Below are positions 35,262 to 44,805 of a stretch of 64,000 nt of DNA, one piece after another (position 1 is the stretch's first letter; each line of letters opens with the position of its first letter). The translations under genes and the position numbers were made by a program. The DNA lies in the NCBI GenBank assembly GCA_900470805.1, contig UCCA01000002.1, forward strand, positions 1 to 64,000. Direction: 5' to 3'. This stretch comes from Hyphomicrobiales bacterium. Lineage in GTDB: Bacteria > Pseudomonadota > Alphaproteobacteria > Rhizobiales > Rhizobiaceae. The notes under the pieces are model-generated. The model was not told the origin of the DNA. It made no database searches and saw only the letters and a list, made by a program, of their open reading frames with translations.

Positions 35262-35822
35262 CTATTCCGCGGCGATCGCGTCGGCCCTCGCGCGGGCTTT
35301 GACGAGCACGGAGGCCTCTGCCAACGCTTGGTTCACACGCCCGAGAATAACGGGTGACGGCTGGCCGTCCGTGAAGTCGCGGCTCGACGCATAGATCGCC
35401 GTTGGCAGGACGAATGCTTCAAAAAAGGCGAAGAGTGGGCGCAACTGGTGTTCGACGACGAGCGAATGACGATCGCCTCCGCCAGTCGCGGTCAGGATGA
35501 TGGGCTTGCCGCGCAGTGATGCCGGATCGAGAAGATCGAAGACGTGCTTGAACAGGCCGGTATAGCTGCCTTTATAGGTCGGCGAACCGATAACGAGTGC
35601 TTCTGCCTCGACGATGGTCTGGATCACTTTCTTTGCTGTGGGATCGAGATCGTCGATCGATCTGGCTGTTGCCAGCGAGGGCCCGAGGTCTTCGACGTCG
35701 AAGACCGCGTGCGGCAAACCAGCCTGCGCGGCAAGTGACTGCGTGACGCTATCGACAAAGCGCCGTGTGCTCGACGGACGTGTTATGTTGCCCGAGAAGC
35801 CGACGATCAGATCGTTGTTCAT
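35262..35822 (-). CDS. NADPH-dependent FMN reductase (MsuE/SsuE-like)
   Basis: A 186-aa flavodoxin-fold reductase. The FMN phosphate loop GFSGNITRPSSTRRFVDSV opens the protein, VIGSPTYKGSYTGLFKHVFDLL (about 75-96) is the isoalloxazine loop, and TATGGGDRHSLVVEHQLRPLF is the SsuE/MsuE-type dimer region. Such enzymes supply FMNH2 to two-component monooxygenases in sulfonate and sulfone desulfurisation. Two LLM monooxygenases and an SfnB-type protein are just upstream, so it is most likely their reductase. ATG 35822 follows AAAGGA; a TTG two codons upstream is less likely. Confidence 0.88.
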   Translation of the reverse strand: MNNDLIVGFSGNITRPSSTRRFVDSVTQSLAAQAGLPHAVFDVEDLGPSLATARSIDDLDPTAKKVIQTIVEAEALVIGSPTYKGSYTGLFKHVFDLLDPASLRGKPIILTATGGGDRHSLVVEHQLRPLFAFFEAFVLPTAIYASSRDFTDGQPSPVILGRVNQALAEASVLVKARARADAIAAE

Positions 35823-35905
35823 GTACAATTCCTTTCACACCTTTGCCTTGAGCGGTGGCGTCTGAGAAAAAAAGAAGAGGCGGGCGCCGATCGCGCGCCG
35901 TCTGG

Positions 35906-37087
35906 CTATGCCGACTTTAGGACGGTCAATCCCTTCGGATAGTTCGAACGTGCGGTCTCGTCACGGTTCCAGCGATCGAAAGCGGCGCGGCCCAGCATCG
36001 AGACAGACGTATCTTCCTGTGGCGCATGCACAAGAACCGACTGAATGTCTCTAAAGTGTCGTTCCAGCCCAAGATCTGCGCTGAGGCCCGGATTACCGAT
36101 TCCGCGCACGGCGATTTGCACGGCGTCCCGGATTTGTCGGCCGGCAAGAAGACGCGCCCTCATCAGCGTTTCCGCATCGCCAAGGTTTGCCTCCAGTGCC
36201 CCAAAAATGATCTGCCTTGCACCGGAGACGAGCAGATCGATCTCGCCCGATAGCGTCACGAAACGCTCTGTCCGGGCGATCGGGTGACCCAGATTGGTGG
36301 GCACGCGCTCGTGCGCAAACCGGATGAAGGCGGCCTGCGCGGCTTCGGCTGCGCCGAGATAGATTGAGGTCAGCGCCAGGGTAATGGCTGCATGGGCGCG
36401 GTTGTCCTGCTGCGCCACTGAGGGGTCAACGAGATCGAGCACATTTTCCGCCGGGATCTCGACGTCGGTATATTCGACATCATGCGAACCCGTGGCGCGC
36501 ATGCCCAGGCTCTTCCAGTTCTCGATCACTTTGATGCCAGGCAAACCGTTCGGCACGACGAATGTGCCGACGCGAGGAGATGCCTCATCCGTATGCGCCC
36601 ACACGAGAAAATGCGTCAGGCCGTAGGCACCTGTCACGAAACGCTTGCGTCCGGTGATCGACCAGCCGTTGGCCGTGCGACGCGCACGCGTCGCGGGCAG
36701 GCCGCCACGGGCAGGCGACCCCAACTCCGGCTCAACACGCGCGGCGTTGAGGAGCAGCGGCCGCTGCTTTCCTTCCGCCAGGAGGCGCTTGTAGAGATCG
36801 TCCGGCCAGTTGTTCTTGGCAGCCTGGCCAAGATGATTGAAGATGGTCATGGCGCTGATCAACGCCACCGACGGGTCGCCTCGTCCCAACCCCGCAAGAA
36901 TGTGCGCCGCGTCCAGTAGCGTTGCACCCTGGCCGCCGTAGCGGGCAGCGACCGTGCTGTCGAGCAGCCCGCTTTGATGAACGGCGCGAATTCCGGTCCA
37001 CGGAAATTCACCGGTCTGGTCTGCATCCGGTGCTGCTTCCGCGAGAACCCGCACGGTGTCTTCAAGGGCGCTTAGATCTTTGGGCAT
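35906..37087 (-). CDS. Acyl-CoA-dehydrogenase-fold monooxygenase (SfnB/DszC-like)
   Basis: A flavoprotein of about 393 aa with the acyl-CoA dehydrogenase fold: an N-terminal helical domain (SGLLDSTVAARYGGQGATLLDAAHILAGLGRGDPSVALI), a central beta domain (GWSITGRKRFVTGAYGLTHFLVWA, SLGMRATGSHDVEYTDVEIPAENVL) and a C-terminal helical bundle. The SfnB/DszC branch hydroxylates rather than dehydrogenates, using FMNH2 in sulfur-compound metabolism, and genes for a reductase and LLM enzymes flank it. ATG 37087 gives the usual length. ATG 37165 is possible, but the open frame beyond it would overlap the LLM gene. Neither start has a strong ribosome site. Confidence 0.85.
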   Translation of the reverse strand: MPKDLSALEDTVRVLAEAAPDADQTGEFPWTGIRAVHQSGLLDSTVAARYGGQGATLLDAAHILAGLGRGDPSVALISAMTIFNHLGQAAKNNWPDDLYKRLLAEGKQRPLLLNAARVEPELGSPARGGLPATRARRTANGWSITGRKRFVTGAYGLTHFLVWAHTDEASPRVGTFVVPNGLPGIKVIENWKSLGMRATGSHDVEYTDVEIPAENVLDLVDPSVAQQDNRAHAAITLALTSIYLGAAEAAQAAFIRFAHERVPTNLGHPIARTERFVTLSGEIDLLVSGARQIIFGALEANLGDAETLMRARLLAGRQIRDAVQIAVRGIGNPGLSADLGLERHFRDIQSVLVHAPQEDTSVSMLGRAAFDRWNRDETARSNYPKGLTVLKSA

Positions 37088-37193
37088 AGGGGTCGAGGCT
37101 TTCTGGCTATCGACGGATGAAAGTCCCGGCGAGAGGGTATCCTGTCCGCCGAGATATCGGATCATGCAGTCTGACGATCGTCGAACCGCAATA

Positions 37194-38297
37194 TCAGGCG
37201 GCAGCCTTGTTCTTCGCTGCTTCCCGTTCGCGAATTCCTTCACGCACGAGCGGCAGGATGTAACGGCCATAATCGACCGCATCGTTGTAGTTGTCGTAGC
37301 CCCGGATCGAGATCAGGTCGGCGCCAAGGTCGATATAATCGAGGATCGAATCGGCAATGGTGCGCGGCGAACCGACCAGAGCGGTGGTGGCGCCGCTGGC
37401 ATTGGTGGCGGTCACTGTCGGATACCAGAGCGCGCGGTCATGCACATCGCCACGCTTGGCGATTTCTAGCAGTCGCTGCGAGCCGACATTCGCCGGAGCT
37501 GCTGCATTGACCGGTGCGCGGTGCAGGCCCTTCTGGCGGTTGGCGGTCAACTGGTCCAAGACCTTGTGCGCCTTCTCCCAGGCCAATTCATCGGTCTCGG
37601 CGACGATCGGCCGAAAGGTGACCCAGATGCGCGGGCGATCCGTGCGGCCGGCCTTTGCTGCTTCCGCATAGATGCGCTCGATCTGCTGCTTCGTTTCGGC
37701 GAGCGGCTCGCCCCACAGCCCAAAGATGTCGCAGAGCGAACCGCCGATACGATAAGCAGCATCCGACGAGCCGCCGAGCGAAATCGGGATCAGGCCGTTC
37801 GTCGGGCGCACCGCGCTGCGGAACTGCTTGAACTGATAGTATTTCCCGTCGAAATCGAAGGGCTCCTTCGAGGTCCAGGCCAAGCGCAGAATACGGATAT
37901 ATTCTTCCTGCCGCTCGTAACGCTCTTCCTTGCTTAGGAAGTCGCCTTCACGAGCCTGTTCTTCGTCGCTGCCGCCGGCAATAAAGTGGACGACCACGCG
38001 GCCGCCGCTCAATTGGTCGAGCGTGGCAAGCGATTTTGCGGCAACGGTCGGATAGACGGTATTTGGCCGCAGAGCCACAATGATCTTGATGTTCTTGGTG
38101 TGCGCCAGAACGGTCGCGCCAAGTGTAAAGGGATCGAACGACGACGACGAGTATGGGATCAGCGTATAGTTGAAGCCGTAGTCGTCCAGGGCCCGGGCAT
38201 ATCGCTCAAGAAATTGCGGATCCACCGGTGCATTGGGAATCGGATTGAGGTCGTTCGATGCGTTGGGAAAGCTGACGCTGATGAATTCCGCGGCCAT
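37194..38297 (-). CDS. LLM-class flavin monooxygenase (SsuD/alkanesulfonate-monooxygenase-like)
   Basis: A 367-aa luciferase-fold enzyme of the SsuD/nitrilotriacetate monooxygenase group. ALDDYGFNYTLIPYSSSSFDPFTLGATVLAHTKNIKIIVALRPNTVYPTVAAK, LSGGRVVVHFIAGGSDEEQAREGDF and the C-terminal GSPRTIADSILDYIDLGADLISIRGYD are the same blocks as in alkanesulfonate monooxygenase. It would cleave a C-S (or C-N) bond with oxygen and FMNH2. GGAGG precedes the ATG. The 194 bp upstream are AT-rich and hold the repeat TCTAC-N7-GTAGA (38380-38396), a plausible start of a transcript running into the acyl-CoA-dehydrogenase-like and FMN reductase genes. Confidence 0.88.
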   Translation of the reverse strand: MAAEFISVSFPNASNDLNPIPNAPVDPQFLERYARALDDYGFNYTLIPYSSSSFDPFTLGATVLAHTKNIKIIVALRPNTVYPTVAAKSLATLDQLSGGRVVVHFIAGGSDEEQAREGDFLSKEERYERQEEYIRILRLAWTSKEPFDFDGKYYQFKQFRSAVRPTNGLIPISLGGSSDAAYRIGGSLCDIFGLWGEPLAETKQQIERIYAEAAKAGRTDRPRIWVTFRPIVAETDELAWEKAHKVLDQLTANRQKGLHRAPVNAAAPANVGSQRLLEIAKRGDVHDRALWYPTVTATNASGATTALVGSPRTIADSILDYIDLGADLISIRGYDNYNDAVDYGRYILPLVREGIREREAAKNKAAA

Positions 38298-38379
38298 ATG
38301 CGACCTCCTCGAAAGTTGTCAATCAATAGGCTTGACCGTAAGACCGCATCGGATGGCAAGAAAGACAGGTATTTCTTTA

Positions 38380-38396
38380 TCTACTCAATCTGTAGA
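38380..38396. promoter_or_regulatory. Inverted repeat in the promoter of the SsuD-like gene
   Basis: TCTAC-N7-GTAGA is placed in an AT-rich stretch 83 bp upstream of the SsuD-like start, in the 194-bp gap to the next LLM gene. It may be an operator for the downstream half of the array; no regulator can be assigned. Confidence 0.35.
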
Positions 38397-38491
38397 AAAT
38401 ATTATCCAAGATGCGGGCCGGATGAAAATTGGTGTGAAGGCGGGTCCTGGCGCAATTGCGTCCGAACCGCGCCAACCGTGCCTATGCATGG

Positions 38492-39574
38492 TCAGGACGC
38501 GGGTGACCAGCCAAGGCTTGGCGCGACTGTTTCAGCGAAATCCGTCAGCAGCCTGATGTTCTCCGCAAGACCGAACGCAGGCGGCAGGAAGAGCACGATT
38601 TCGTCCGCGCTGGCGAGGCCTGGATCATTGAATACCGCCTCGATCACCTCATCAGGGCTCCCTTGGAACACCGGAGATATCTGTGCGCCAACTGGAGGCG
38701 CGGCGGGCTCGAGGGCGCCCTTTGGCCGCGAGGCGCCAATCCCTTTGGTGCGACGCTCAAGGTCGTAGGCCGCATATTTCTGTCGTAGCTCGGCTGTCGT
38801 GCCAACCAGCACTGAGGCCGCGACGGCGACCGGTGGCGGTTCCGTCGACCACGTCTTGCGCCATGTGGTGCGGAAGGCCTCGATGATGCGCGCCTGATAG
38901 TGTCCGAATGCCTCGCCGTCGTCCTGATCATGCTGCACGGTCCCCGAGATCAGGCCGATGCCTAGCTCCGCCGCCTGAACCGCCGAACTCAGGCTCGCCG
39001 ATCCTTGCCGGATCCGCGACCGCAAGGTTGGGCTGTGCGGCGTCACGCGCAATGCGGCGCCCTGATGCGCACCCTCGCTGGTGCCCGCCACCGTATGAAG
39101 AACGTCGCCAGAGATTGCGGAGAGAAAGCGTGCCTGCCTACGCTTTGCTTCTGTCCGCGCATCCGTGTCGACGGCGCCGAAAACCGCATCGAATGCCGCG
39201 TTGGCCCCGGTCGAAATGGCCAGTTCCAGCCTGCCGTCGATCAGCAGGTCCGTGGTGCCGGCCGCCTCGGCGAGCAAGATCGGGTCCTGGTAGCGCATGG
39301 GAATGACTGCGGAGCCCAGCCGGATGCGCCGGGTATGTTGACCGGCGGCGGCGAAGAACGGAAGCGGGGACGAGAGATAGTGGTCGAAGTGGCGTTGATA
39401 GGCCCAACCCGACTGATAGCCCAGCTGCTCGGCCTGTTTGAACAGTTCGATCCCGTCCCGCAACCCTTGTGCGGGTCCGGCCTCGTCGTTGAACGACACG
39501 CGCGTGTTGAAACCGAGCCGTTGCTTCGGGCGGAACGATGCGGGCAGGGGAGCGACGGTTGTTGCGATGGTCAT
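38492..39574 (-). CDS. FMN-dependent luciferase-like monooxygenase linked to an ABC importer
   Basis: A 360-aa LLM enzyme. RLGFNTRVSFNDEAGPAQGLRDGIELFKQAEQLGYQSGWAYQRHFDHYLSSPLPFFAAAGQHTRRIRLGSAVIPMRYQDPILLAEAAGTTDLL is the N-terminal barrel half, shared in pattern with the enzyme at 987. Its ATG overlaps the stop of the ABC ATPase gene by 4 nt, so it is translated as the last gene of the importer operon and probably acts on the imported compound. The arrangement recalls the cassette defined by the TIGR04027/TIGR04028 families (KPN_01858-type monooxygenase with KPN_01854-type binding protein), whose substrate is not known to me. Membership could not be checked. Confidence 0.85.
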   Translation of the reverse strand: MTIATTVAPLPASFRPKQRLGFNTRVSFNDEAGPAQGLRDGIELFKQAEQLGYQSGWAYQRHFDHYLSSPLPFFAAAGQHTRRIRLGSAVIPMRYQDPILLAEAAGTTDLLIDGRLELAISTGANAAFDAVFGAVDTDARTEAKRRQARFLSAISGDVLHTVAGTSEGAHQGAALRVTPHSPTLRSRIRQGSASLSSAVQAAELGIGLISGTVQHDQDDGEAFGHYQARIIEAFRTTWRKTWSTEPPPVAVAASVLVGTTAELRQKYAAYDLERRTKGIGASRPKGALEPAAPPVGAQISPVFQGSPDEVIEAVFNDPGLASADEIVLFLPPAFGLAENIRLLTDFAETVAPSLGWSPAS

Positions 39575-41301
39575 GCGATTTTTTCCTGCTGACGAACGCG
39601 CCGGGATTTTGGCTGCAGCGCAGTCGAAGGGCCGGAGATGCCTGCAGGGATCGATTCCAGCAGCGACGCGGTATAGGGATGCCGTGGATTGCCGAAGATA
39701 TCGGAAACCGCTCCGTCTTCGACGATCTTCCCCCGCTGCATCACCGAGACGGTGTGCGCAAGCTGGCGCACCAGCGCCAGGTCATGGGAAACAAAGATAT
39801 AGGTCAGGCCAAGCTTCGCCTGCAGTGAAAGAAGCACTTCCACGATGTCGGCTTGCACGCTGACATCGAGCGCGGAGGTCGGCTCGTCGAGTACGATCAC
39901 ATCCGGCTTCAGCACCAATGACCGGGCAATCGCGACGCGCTGCCGCTGGCCGCCCGAAAGCGCACCCGGTTTGCGACCAAGGAACTGCTCCCCGAGCCCA
40001 ACATCGGCAAGCGCCTCGCGGACCTTTTCCGCGCGTTCCTGGGAGGTCCCGATCTTGAAGCGATCAAGCGGTTCACGCACGAGATGCTCGACTTTCCATG
40101 TTGGGTCCAGCGAGGTGAAAGGGTTCTGGTAGACCAGCTGCAGATGCCGCCACACCGCGCGGAACGATCCTTGCGAGCGACCCACAAGACGCTCGCCAGC
40201 GACCGTGATCTGTCCGGCGTCGGCTTCTTCAAGCCCGAGCAGAAGCCGAATGGTCGTCGTCTTGCCCGAACCGGATTCACCGACCAGCGCGTGTGTCGTG
40301 CCTGCCGCAACGGAAAATGATACGTCATCGACAGCCGTCAGGACCTTGCCGTCGACGACGAACCGCTTGCTGATCGCATTGACATCGATCTTCGGCGCCT
40401 CGGCCGCTCCGATCTTGGGCAGCCGCGAGGCGGGCTCGCGCAGCTTGGCATATCGATCTGGATTGAGTGCCGGCACATCGGCATGAAGCTTCCTGGCATA
40501 GGCCGATGAAGGCGAGGAGAAAATGGCCCGTGTATTGCCGGCTTCCTGCACGACACCGTCCTTGAGTACAACCAGTGTGTCTGCCCGCTCAGCCGCGATC
40601 GCAAGATCGTGGGTGATGAGGAGAAGGCTGATATTCAGGTCCTGCTGCAAGCGCGAGAGCAGATCGAGGATACGTTTCTGGATTGTCACATCGAGCGCGG
40701 ATGTGGGCTCGTCCGCAACCAGCAGGGCCGGCCGCGGCAGGACTGCGAGGCCGATCAGCACGCGTTGCAGCATGCCCCCGGATAACTGGTGCGGATAGGA
40801 ATCGTAGACCCGCTGCGGATTGTCCAACCCGACCTGAGCGAAGGTCTCCAGGATCAGCGCCTTGCGGACAAGCTTATTCGGCTCACCAACCAGTGCTGCC
40901 GCTTCCATCGCCTGAACACCGATCGTGCGCACCGGATTGAGCGCGTTGCCGGGGTCCTGCGGTACGAAGCCGATGGCTTTGCCGCGAAGGGGACGGAAGC
41001 CCTGCTCGGACAGGCCGAGTATATCCTGGCCGCCGAACTCTATCCGGCCGGACGCGTGCCCTCCCTTTGGCAGCAGCCGCAGGACAGCGCGTGCGATGGT
41101 CGACTTGCCTGATCCCGACTCGCCTATCAACGCCAGGCTCTTGCCGTGACCCAACTCGAAGTTCACGCCGCTGACGACCTGGTTCGATCCGTAGGATACC
41201 GACAGGCCGTCGGCTCTCAGCAGCGGGATTGGGAGAGGTGGCTGCGATGTCTCGTTTCTGAAATCGGCATAGTTGACGTTCAGTCTGTCTTGCGAAGCCA
41301 T
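39571..41301 (-). CDS. Fused double ATP-binding subunit of a peptide-type ABC importer
   Basis: A 576-aa protein with two nucleotide-binding domains. The first has Walker [10 protein letters not shown], signature LSGGMLQRV and DEPTSALD (about residues 30-265). The second has [18 protein letters not shown] and LDEPTSALD (about 305-555). Signature Met in place of Gln in the first domain is a common variation. Its start overlaps the upstream permease gene by 22 nt, and its end overlaps the LLM gene. It powers the permease pair 41280-43132. Confidence 0.92.
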   Translation of the reverse strand: MASQDRLNVNYADFRNETSQPPLPIPLLRADGLSVSYGSNQVVSGVNFELGHGKSLALIGESGSGKSTIARAVLRLLPKGGHASGRIEFGGQDILGLSEQGFRPLRGKAIGFVPQDPGNALNPVRTIGVQAMEAAALVGEPNKLVRKALILETFAQVGLDNPQRVYDSYPHQLSGGMLQRVLIGLAVLPRPALLVADEPTSALDVTIQKRILDLLSRLQQDLNISLLLITHDLAIAAERADTLVVLKDGVVQEAGNTRAIFSSPSSAYARKLHADVPALNPDRYAKLREPASRLPKIGAAEAPKIDVNAISKRFVVDGKVLTAVDDVSFSVAAGTTHALVGESGSGKTTTIRLLLGLEEADAGQITVAGERLVGRSQGSFRAVWRHLQLVYQNPFTSLDPTWKVEHLVREPLDRFKIGTSQERAEKVREALADVGLGEQFLGRKPGALSGGQRQRVAIARSLVLKPDVIVLDEPTSALDVSVQADIVEVLLSLQAKLGLTYIFVSHDLALVRQLAHTVSVMQRGKIVEDGAVSDIFGNPRHPYTASLLESIPAGISGPSTALQPKSRRVRQQEKIA

Positions 41302-42125
41302 CGGCTGATCCTATTCACAGAGAGGACGGTAGCAATCGTGACAAAGGCCGGTGCATAAACGAGCCAGGGCCATTTGAGGTAATCCTTGCCGATCGAGACC
41401 AGCAGACCCCAGTCGGAGGCTGGAGGCGGGTCGCCGTAGCCAAGAAACGCAAGGCTGGCGATCACAAGAATTGCATCCCCGAACTGCAACACGGCGAGTG
41501 GCAGCACGGAGCGCGACGCGTTTGGCAACACGTGCCGCATCAGGATGTACCAGCGCGAGCCTCCCAGAAGGAACGACGACTCCACAAACGTCGCTTGCCT
41601 CGTTTTGATCACTTCCGAGCGCATGACGCGGGCAAAGATCGCAACCGCGGAGACGCCGGTGGCAATGGCAGCATTGATCGTCTCGAAGCCGATCGCGGTA
41701 ACGACGATGACCGCGAGCAAAAACTTTGGGATGGCCAGCAGGACATCGACGAGACGGGCAAGCACGATATCCACCCAGCCGCCGAGAAACCCGGCCACGA
41801 GACCGATAAGGCCACCCGCGACGACGCCGATCACCACGGCGATGAGGGCGCTCGATACCGAAGAGGCCGTTCCGTAGACGACGCGCGCGTAGACATCTCG
41901 TCCGAGATGATCGGTTCCAAACCAGTGCGCCAGGCTCGGGCCGAGCAGCTTGTCGGCCGGCACCCCGACGACCGGGCTGTGGCCGGTGAAATAGCCGGGT
42001 AGGAGCGACCAGGCGATCACGATTGCAACGATCGCGAGGGAGAGAGCAACCGTGGCCGGTATTCGAGTGGATGGCAGCCAGCCCAGGCGGTTCAAGGGTG
42101 ATTGGAATGTGGAGGCGAAGCTCAT
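41280..42125 (-). CDS. Peptide-type ABC importer permease (DppC-like)
   Basis: A 281-aa inner-membrane permease of the OppC/DppC branch. The first helix is at about 25-45 (TVALSLAIVAIVIAWSLLPGYF), the linker GTDHLGRDVYARVVYGTASSVSSALIAVVIG is typical, and the EAA loop is MRSEVIKTRQATFVESSFLLGGSRWYILMRHVLPNA. Its start overlaps the preceding permease stop by 4 nt. It pairs with that protein as the channel of the importer in the putative organosulfur array. Confidence 0.92.
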   Translation of the reverse strand: MSFASTFQSPLNRLGWLPSTRIPATVALSLAIVAIVIAWSLLPGYFTGHSPVVGVPADKLLGPSLAHWFGTDHLGRDVYARVVYGTASSVSSALIAVVIGVVAGGLIGLVAGFLGGWVDIVLARLVDVLLAIPKFLLAVIVVTAIGFETINAAIATGVSAVAIFARVMRSEVIKTRQATFVESSFLLGGSRWYILMRHVLPNASRSVLPLAVLQFGDAILVIASLAFLGYGDPPPASDWGLLVSIGKDYLKWPWLVYAPAFVTIATVLSVNRISRWLRKTD

Positions 42126-43132
42126 CGGGTCACCGCACTGTCGATATCGATTGAGTTCTCATCGGCGGTCGCCGGTCGGCGTCTTGCGCCGCCAACAAGC
42201 TTCACGCGCGGGTCGAGCAGCGGATAGACCAGGTCAGCGATCAGGTTGACGAGAACGAAGACAACAGCGCCCAGCGAGACGACGGCCTGAAGGACCGGGA
42301 GATCCTGTGTGCTCACTGACCGCTGCACGAGGCTGCCGATGCCGGTGCGCCCGAAGACGGTCTCGGTGATCAGGGATCCGCCCAGCAGTTCGCCGATGGT
42401 CAGCGCGATGACGGTGACGACAGGCAAGGATGCCGGTTTGAGCAGATGTTTTAGAAACAGACGCATCTGTCCGATACCGCGAGCGCGCGCGACCGCCGCA
42501 TATTCCTGATCGGCCTCATGATCGAGATTTGCGATCAGCACCTCGGCGATCTGAGCGGAAATCGGAATCCCAAGTGCGACTGCCGCGAACACAGTCGCCC
42601 AGACGCTATTGGGTTCGATGACACGAAAAAGCCCGATCTGGAAGCCGAAGACGTGGATCAGCACCAAGCCGATCACGAAGTTGGGCACCGACAGGAATAG
42701 GGATGGAAACCCGCGCAAAAGTCCCTGGCCGTACCTTTTTGGAACGAACCGCGTGCCATAGGCGACTGCCGCCGCAAGGATCAGCGCGACGGCGAGACCT
42801 GCTGTCGCGAGAATGAGCGTCGATGGCAGCACCTCGGCGATCAACGTCGATACGGGTCGGTTGGACCGCATCGACATCCCGAGATCCCCGGTCAGGAAGC
42901 CTGATAGCGACGACCACAGCTGCACCGGGATCGGCCTGTCCAGACCCTGGGCCGCGATGATCTCGGTGATTTCCTCCTCCGTAAACCCGTTCTGCGGGTT
43001 ACGAAGGACGCTGGTAATCGGGTCGCCAGGCAGGATGCTGACGACCACGAAGGTGAAGACATAGGCGAGCAGTATGACGAGCACCGCCTGGCCGAGCCGC
43101 TTCGTGGCGTAGGTTAGGTAGGCATTGTTCAT
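42122..43132 (-). CDS. Peptide-type ABC importer permease (DppB-like)
   Basis: A 336-aa permease of the OppB/DppB branch. The N-terminal helix ILLAYVFTFVVVSILPGDPI is followed by the periplasmic QGLDRPIPVQLWSSLSGFLTGDLGMSMRSNRPVSTLI segment that marks the group, then the membrane core and EAA loop. It lies 20 nt downstream of the binding-protein gene and is coupled to the next permease, so the four ABC genes and the LLM gene form one operon. Confidence 0.92.
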   Translation of the reverse strand: MNNAYLTYATKRLGQAVLVILLAYVFTFVVVSILPGDPITSVLRNPQNGFTEEEITEIIAAQGLDRPIPVQLWSSLSGFLTGDLGMSMRSNRPVSTLIAEVLPSTLILATAGLAVALILAAAVAYGTRFVPKRYGQGLLRGFPSLFLSVPNFVIGLVLIHVFGFQIGLFRVIEPNSVWATVFAAVALGIPISAQIAEVLIANLDHEADQEYAAVARARGIGQMRLFLKHLLKPASLPVVTVIALTIGELLGGSLITETVFGRTGIGSLVQRSVSTQDLPVLQAVVSLGAVVFVLVNLIADLVYPLLDPRVKLVGGARRRPATADENSIDIDSAVTR

Positions 43133-43152
43133 GCGGTTACCTCCGGTGCGCG

Positions 43153-44805
43153 TTAGTCGGTCTTGCTGGCCGTGTAGTAGCTGGCATAGGCGACGCCGTT
43201 GTAGGTCTCGCCCTTGAGCGTCGGAGACTGCACATAGATGCGCTGGACGATCTGCGTGCGCGGAATGAAATAGCCCTGCTCGAGGACGTATTTCTGCAGG
43301 TCGTCGAGGAGCGGTGTCCGGATATCGACCGAGCCTGCCCCGGCGATCTTGTCGCGCAGTTCGTTGATCCGGGTATCGGTCTCGCCGAGCGCGAACCAGT
43401 TTTCGCCGTTGTTGGCGTTGGTCAGGATACCTGCAACCGTTCCGGCATCGATGAAGCTGCGCGTCACTTCGTAGGTGGGGATAGCCGCGCCGCCGAACTT
43501 GACCTTCTCTCCGAACGTCACGACGTCGTAGGCACGAATGACGACCTTCCAGCCGATCTTCCCGAGCTGTTGGGCAATCAGCTCGTCCACCGACTTCGAG
43601 GTCGCCAGATAGGGGTTGGAGTGGATCGTCAGCGCCAGCGGCTTGCCGTCCTTGCTGCGAATGCCGTCGGCACCCTTTACCCAGCCTGCCTCGTCGAGCA
43701 GCTTTTCGGCCTTCTCGGGGTTGTAGGTCAGCAGATCGCTGTGGTCTGTCGCTCCCGGCACGTTGCTCTGAATGAAGGAGGTGGCAAGCTTCCAGTCCGG
43801 CGTGTAGACGGTGTCGATGATTTCCTGGCGGTTGATGCCGGCCTGTAGCGCCTGGCGCACCTTGACGTCGTCATAGGGCGCGAGCTTTGTGTTGACCGCC
43901 CAGCCATTGACGAAGCCGAGGTAGCGCGGCGTGGCGACAGTGAAGCCTTCTTCCTTGAGCGACTTCAGCTCCTGCGGCGAGGCGTTGTAGGCCACGTCCG
44001 CCTGCCCTGACTGCACCGAAGCGACGCGGAGCGACGGCTCGGATACCAGCTTGTAGGTTATCGAGTCGAGATAGGCAGGGCCGGTATGGCCGACGGCTGC
44101 GGGACCCCAGTTGTAATCCTTGCGCTTGATGAGCTTGACGTAATCGCCTTCTTTCCAGGATTCGACCACATACGGCCCGCTTCCCGAGGTCTTGCTCAGG
44201 TCCGCCTGCTCGGTGGCCGGCTGTGCAATGCTCTTAGGCGAGATCAGGATCGAGCCGTGGTAACCGAGTGTCGGAATAAAGCCGAGAGTTGGTTTCTTGA
44301 AGAAAATCTTCACGGTCGTCGCATCGACAGCCTCGGCGTGATCGTAAGTTTTCGGGAAGAGACCGATGGGATTGATGCCCTCGTTCTTGCGGCCGGCGTA
44401 CCAGATGTCGAGGTTGGCAACGACTGCCGCGGCGTCGAGTGGCGCGCCATCGGAAAACGTCACGCCGCTCTTCAGGTGCAGGGTGAATTCGGTGGCAGTG
44501 TCGTTCTGCTCCCAGCGCTCGGCGAGCCATGGGCTGACCTTGCCCTCGGCATCGACGTAAAGCAGCTTGTCGGTCACATGGCCCCAGATGTGGCCCTGGA
44601 AACTGGAGATCGCGCTGTTGTTGGGGATCCAGGTATCGCTGAGAGAATCGATAAGAAACGTAATGTCGCCACCATCGCGCGGCGTGTCGGCGCTGAAAGC
44701 GGGCGTGAAGTCTGCCGTCGCTATCAGCAAGGCAGCTGCTGCGGCTGAGGTGGTAAGGAGCAGGCGGCGCCGGGTGAGCGAGAGCGAGGTGGAACGTTCG
44801 GTCAT
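43153..44805 (-). CDS. ABC importer substrate-binding protein (SBP_bac_5 family)
   Basis: A 550-aa periplasmic binding protein of the peptide/nickel/opine family. The signal region LTRRRLLLTTSAAAAALLIATADFTPAFSA contains a Tat-like Arg pair, so export through Tat is possible. The family block HLKSGVTFSDGAPLDAAAVVANLDIW follows at about 105-130. ATG 44805 has CCAGGAT 8 nt upstream; the open frame continues upstream without a ribosome site. It is the first gene of an operon ending in an LLM monooxygenase. It may belong to the KPN_01854-type binding proteins that accompany such monooxygenases; the ligand is unknown. Confidence 0.9.
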   Translation of the reverse strand: MTERSTSLSLTRRRLLLTTSAAAAALLIATADFTPAFSADTPRDGGDITFLIDSLSDTWIPNNSAISSFQGHIWGHVTDKLLYVDAEGKVSPWLAERWEQNDTATEFTLHLKSGVTFSDGAPLDAAAVVANLDIWYAGRKNEGINPIGLFPKTYDHAEAVDATTVKIFFKKPTLGFIPTLGYHGSILISPKSIAQPATEQADLSKTSGSGPYVVESWKEGDYVKLIKRKDYNWGPAAVGHTGPAYLDSITYKLVSEPSLRVASVQSGQADVAYNASPQELKSLKEEGFTVATPRYLGFVNGWAVNTKLAPYDDVKVRQALQAGINRQEIIDTVYTPDWKLATSFIQSNVPGATDHSDLLTYNPEKAEKLLDEAGWVKGADGIRSKDGKPLALTIHSNPYLATSKSVDELIAQQLGKIGWKVVIRAYDVVTFGEKVKFGGAAIPTYEVTRSFIDAGTVAGILTNANNGENWFALGETDTRINELRDKIAGAGSVDIRTPLLDDLQKYVLEQGYFIPRTQIVQRIYVQSPTLKGETYNGVAYASYYTASKTD

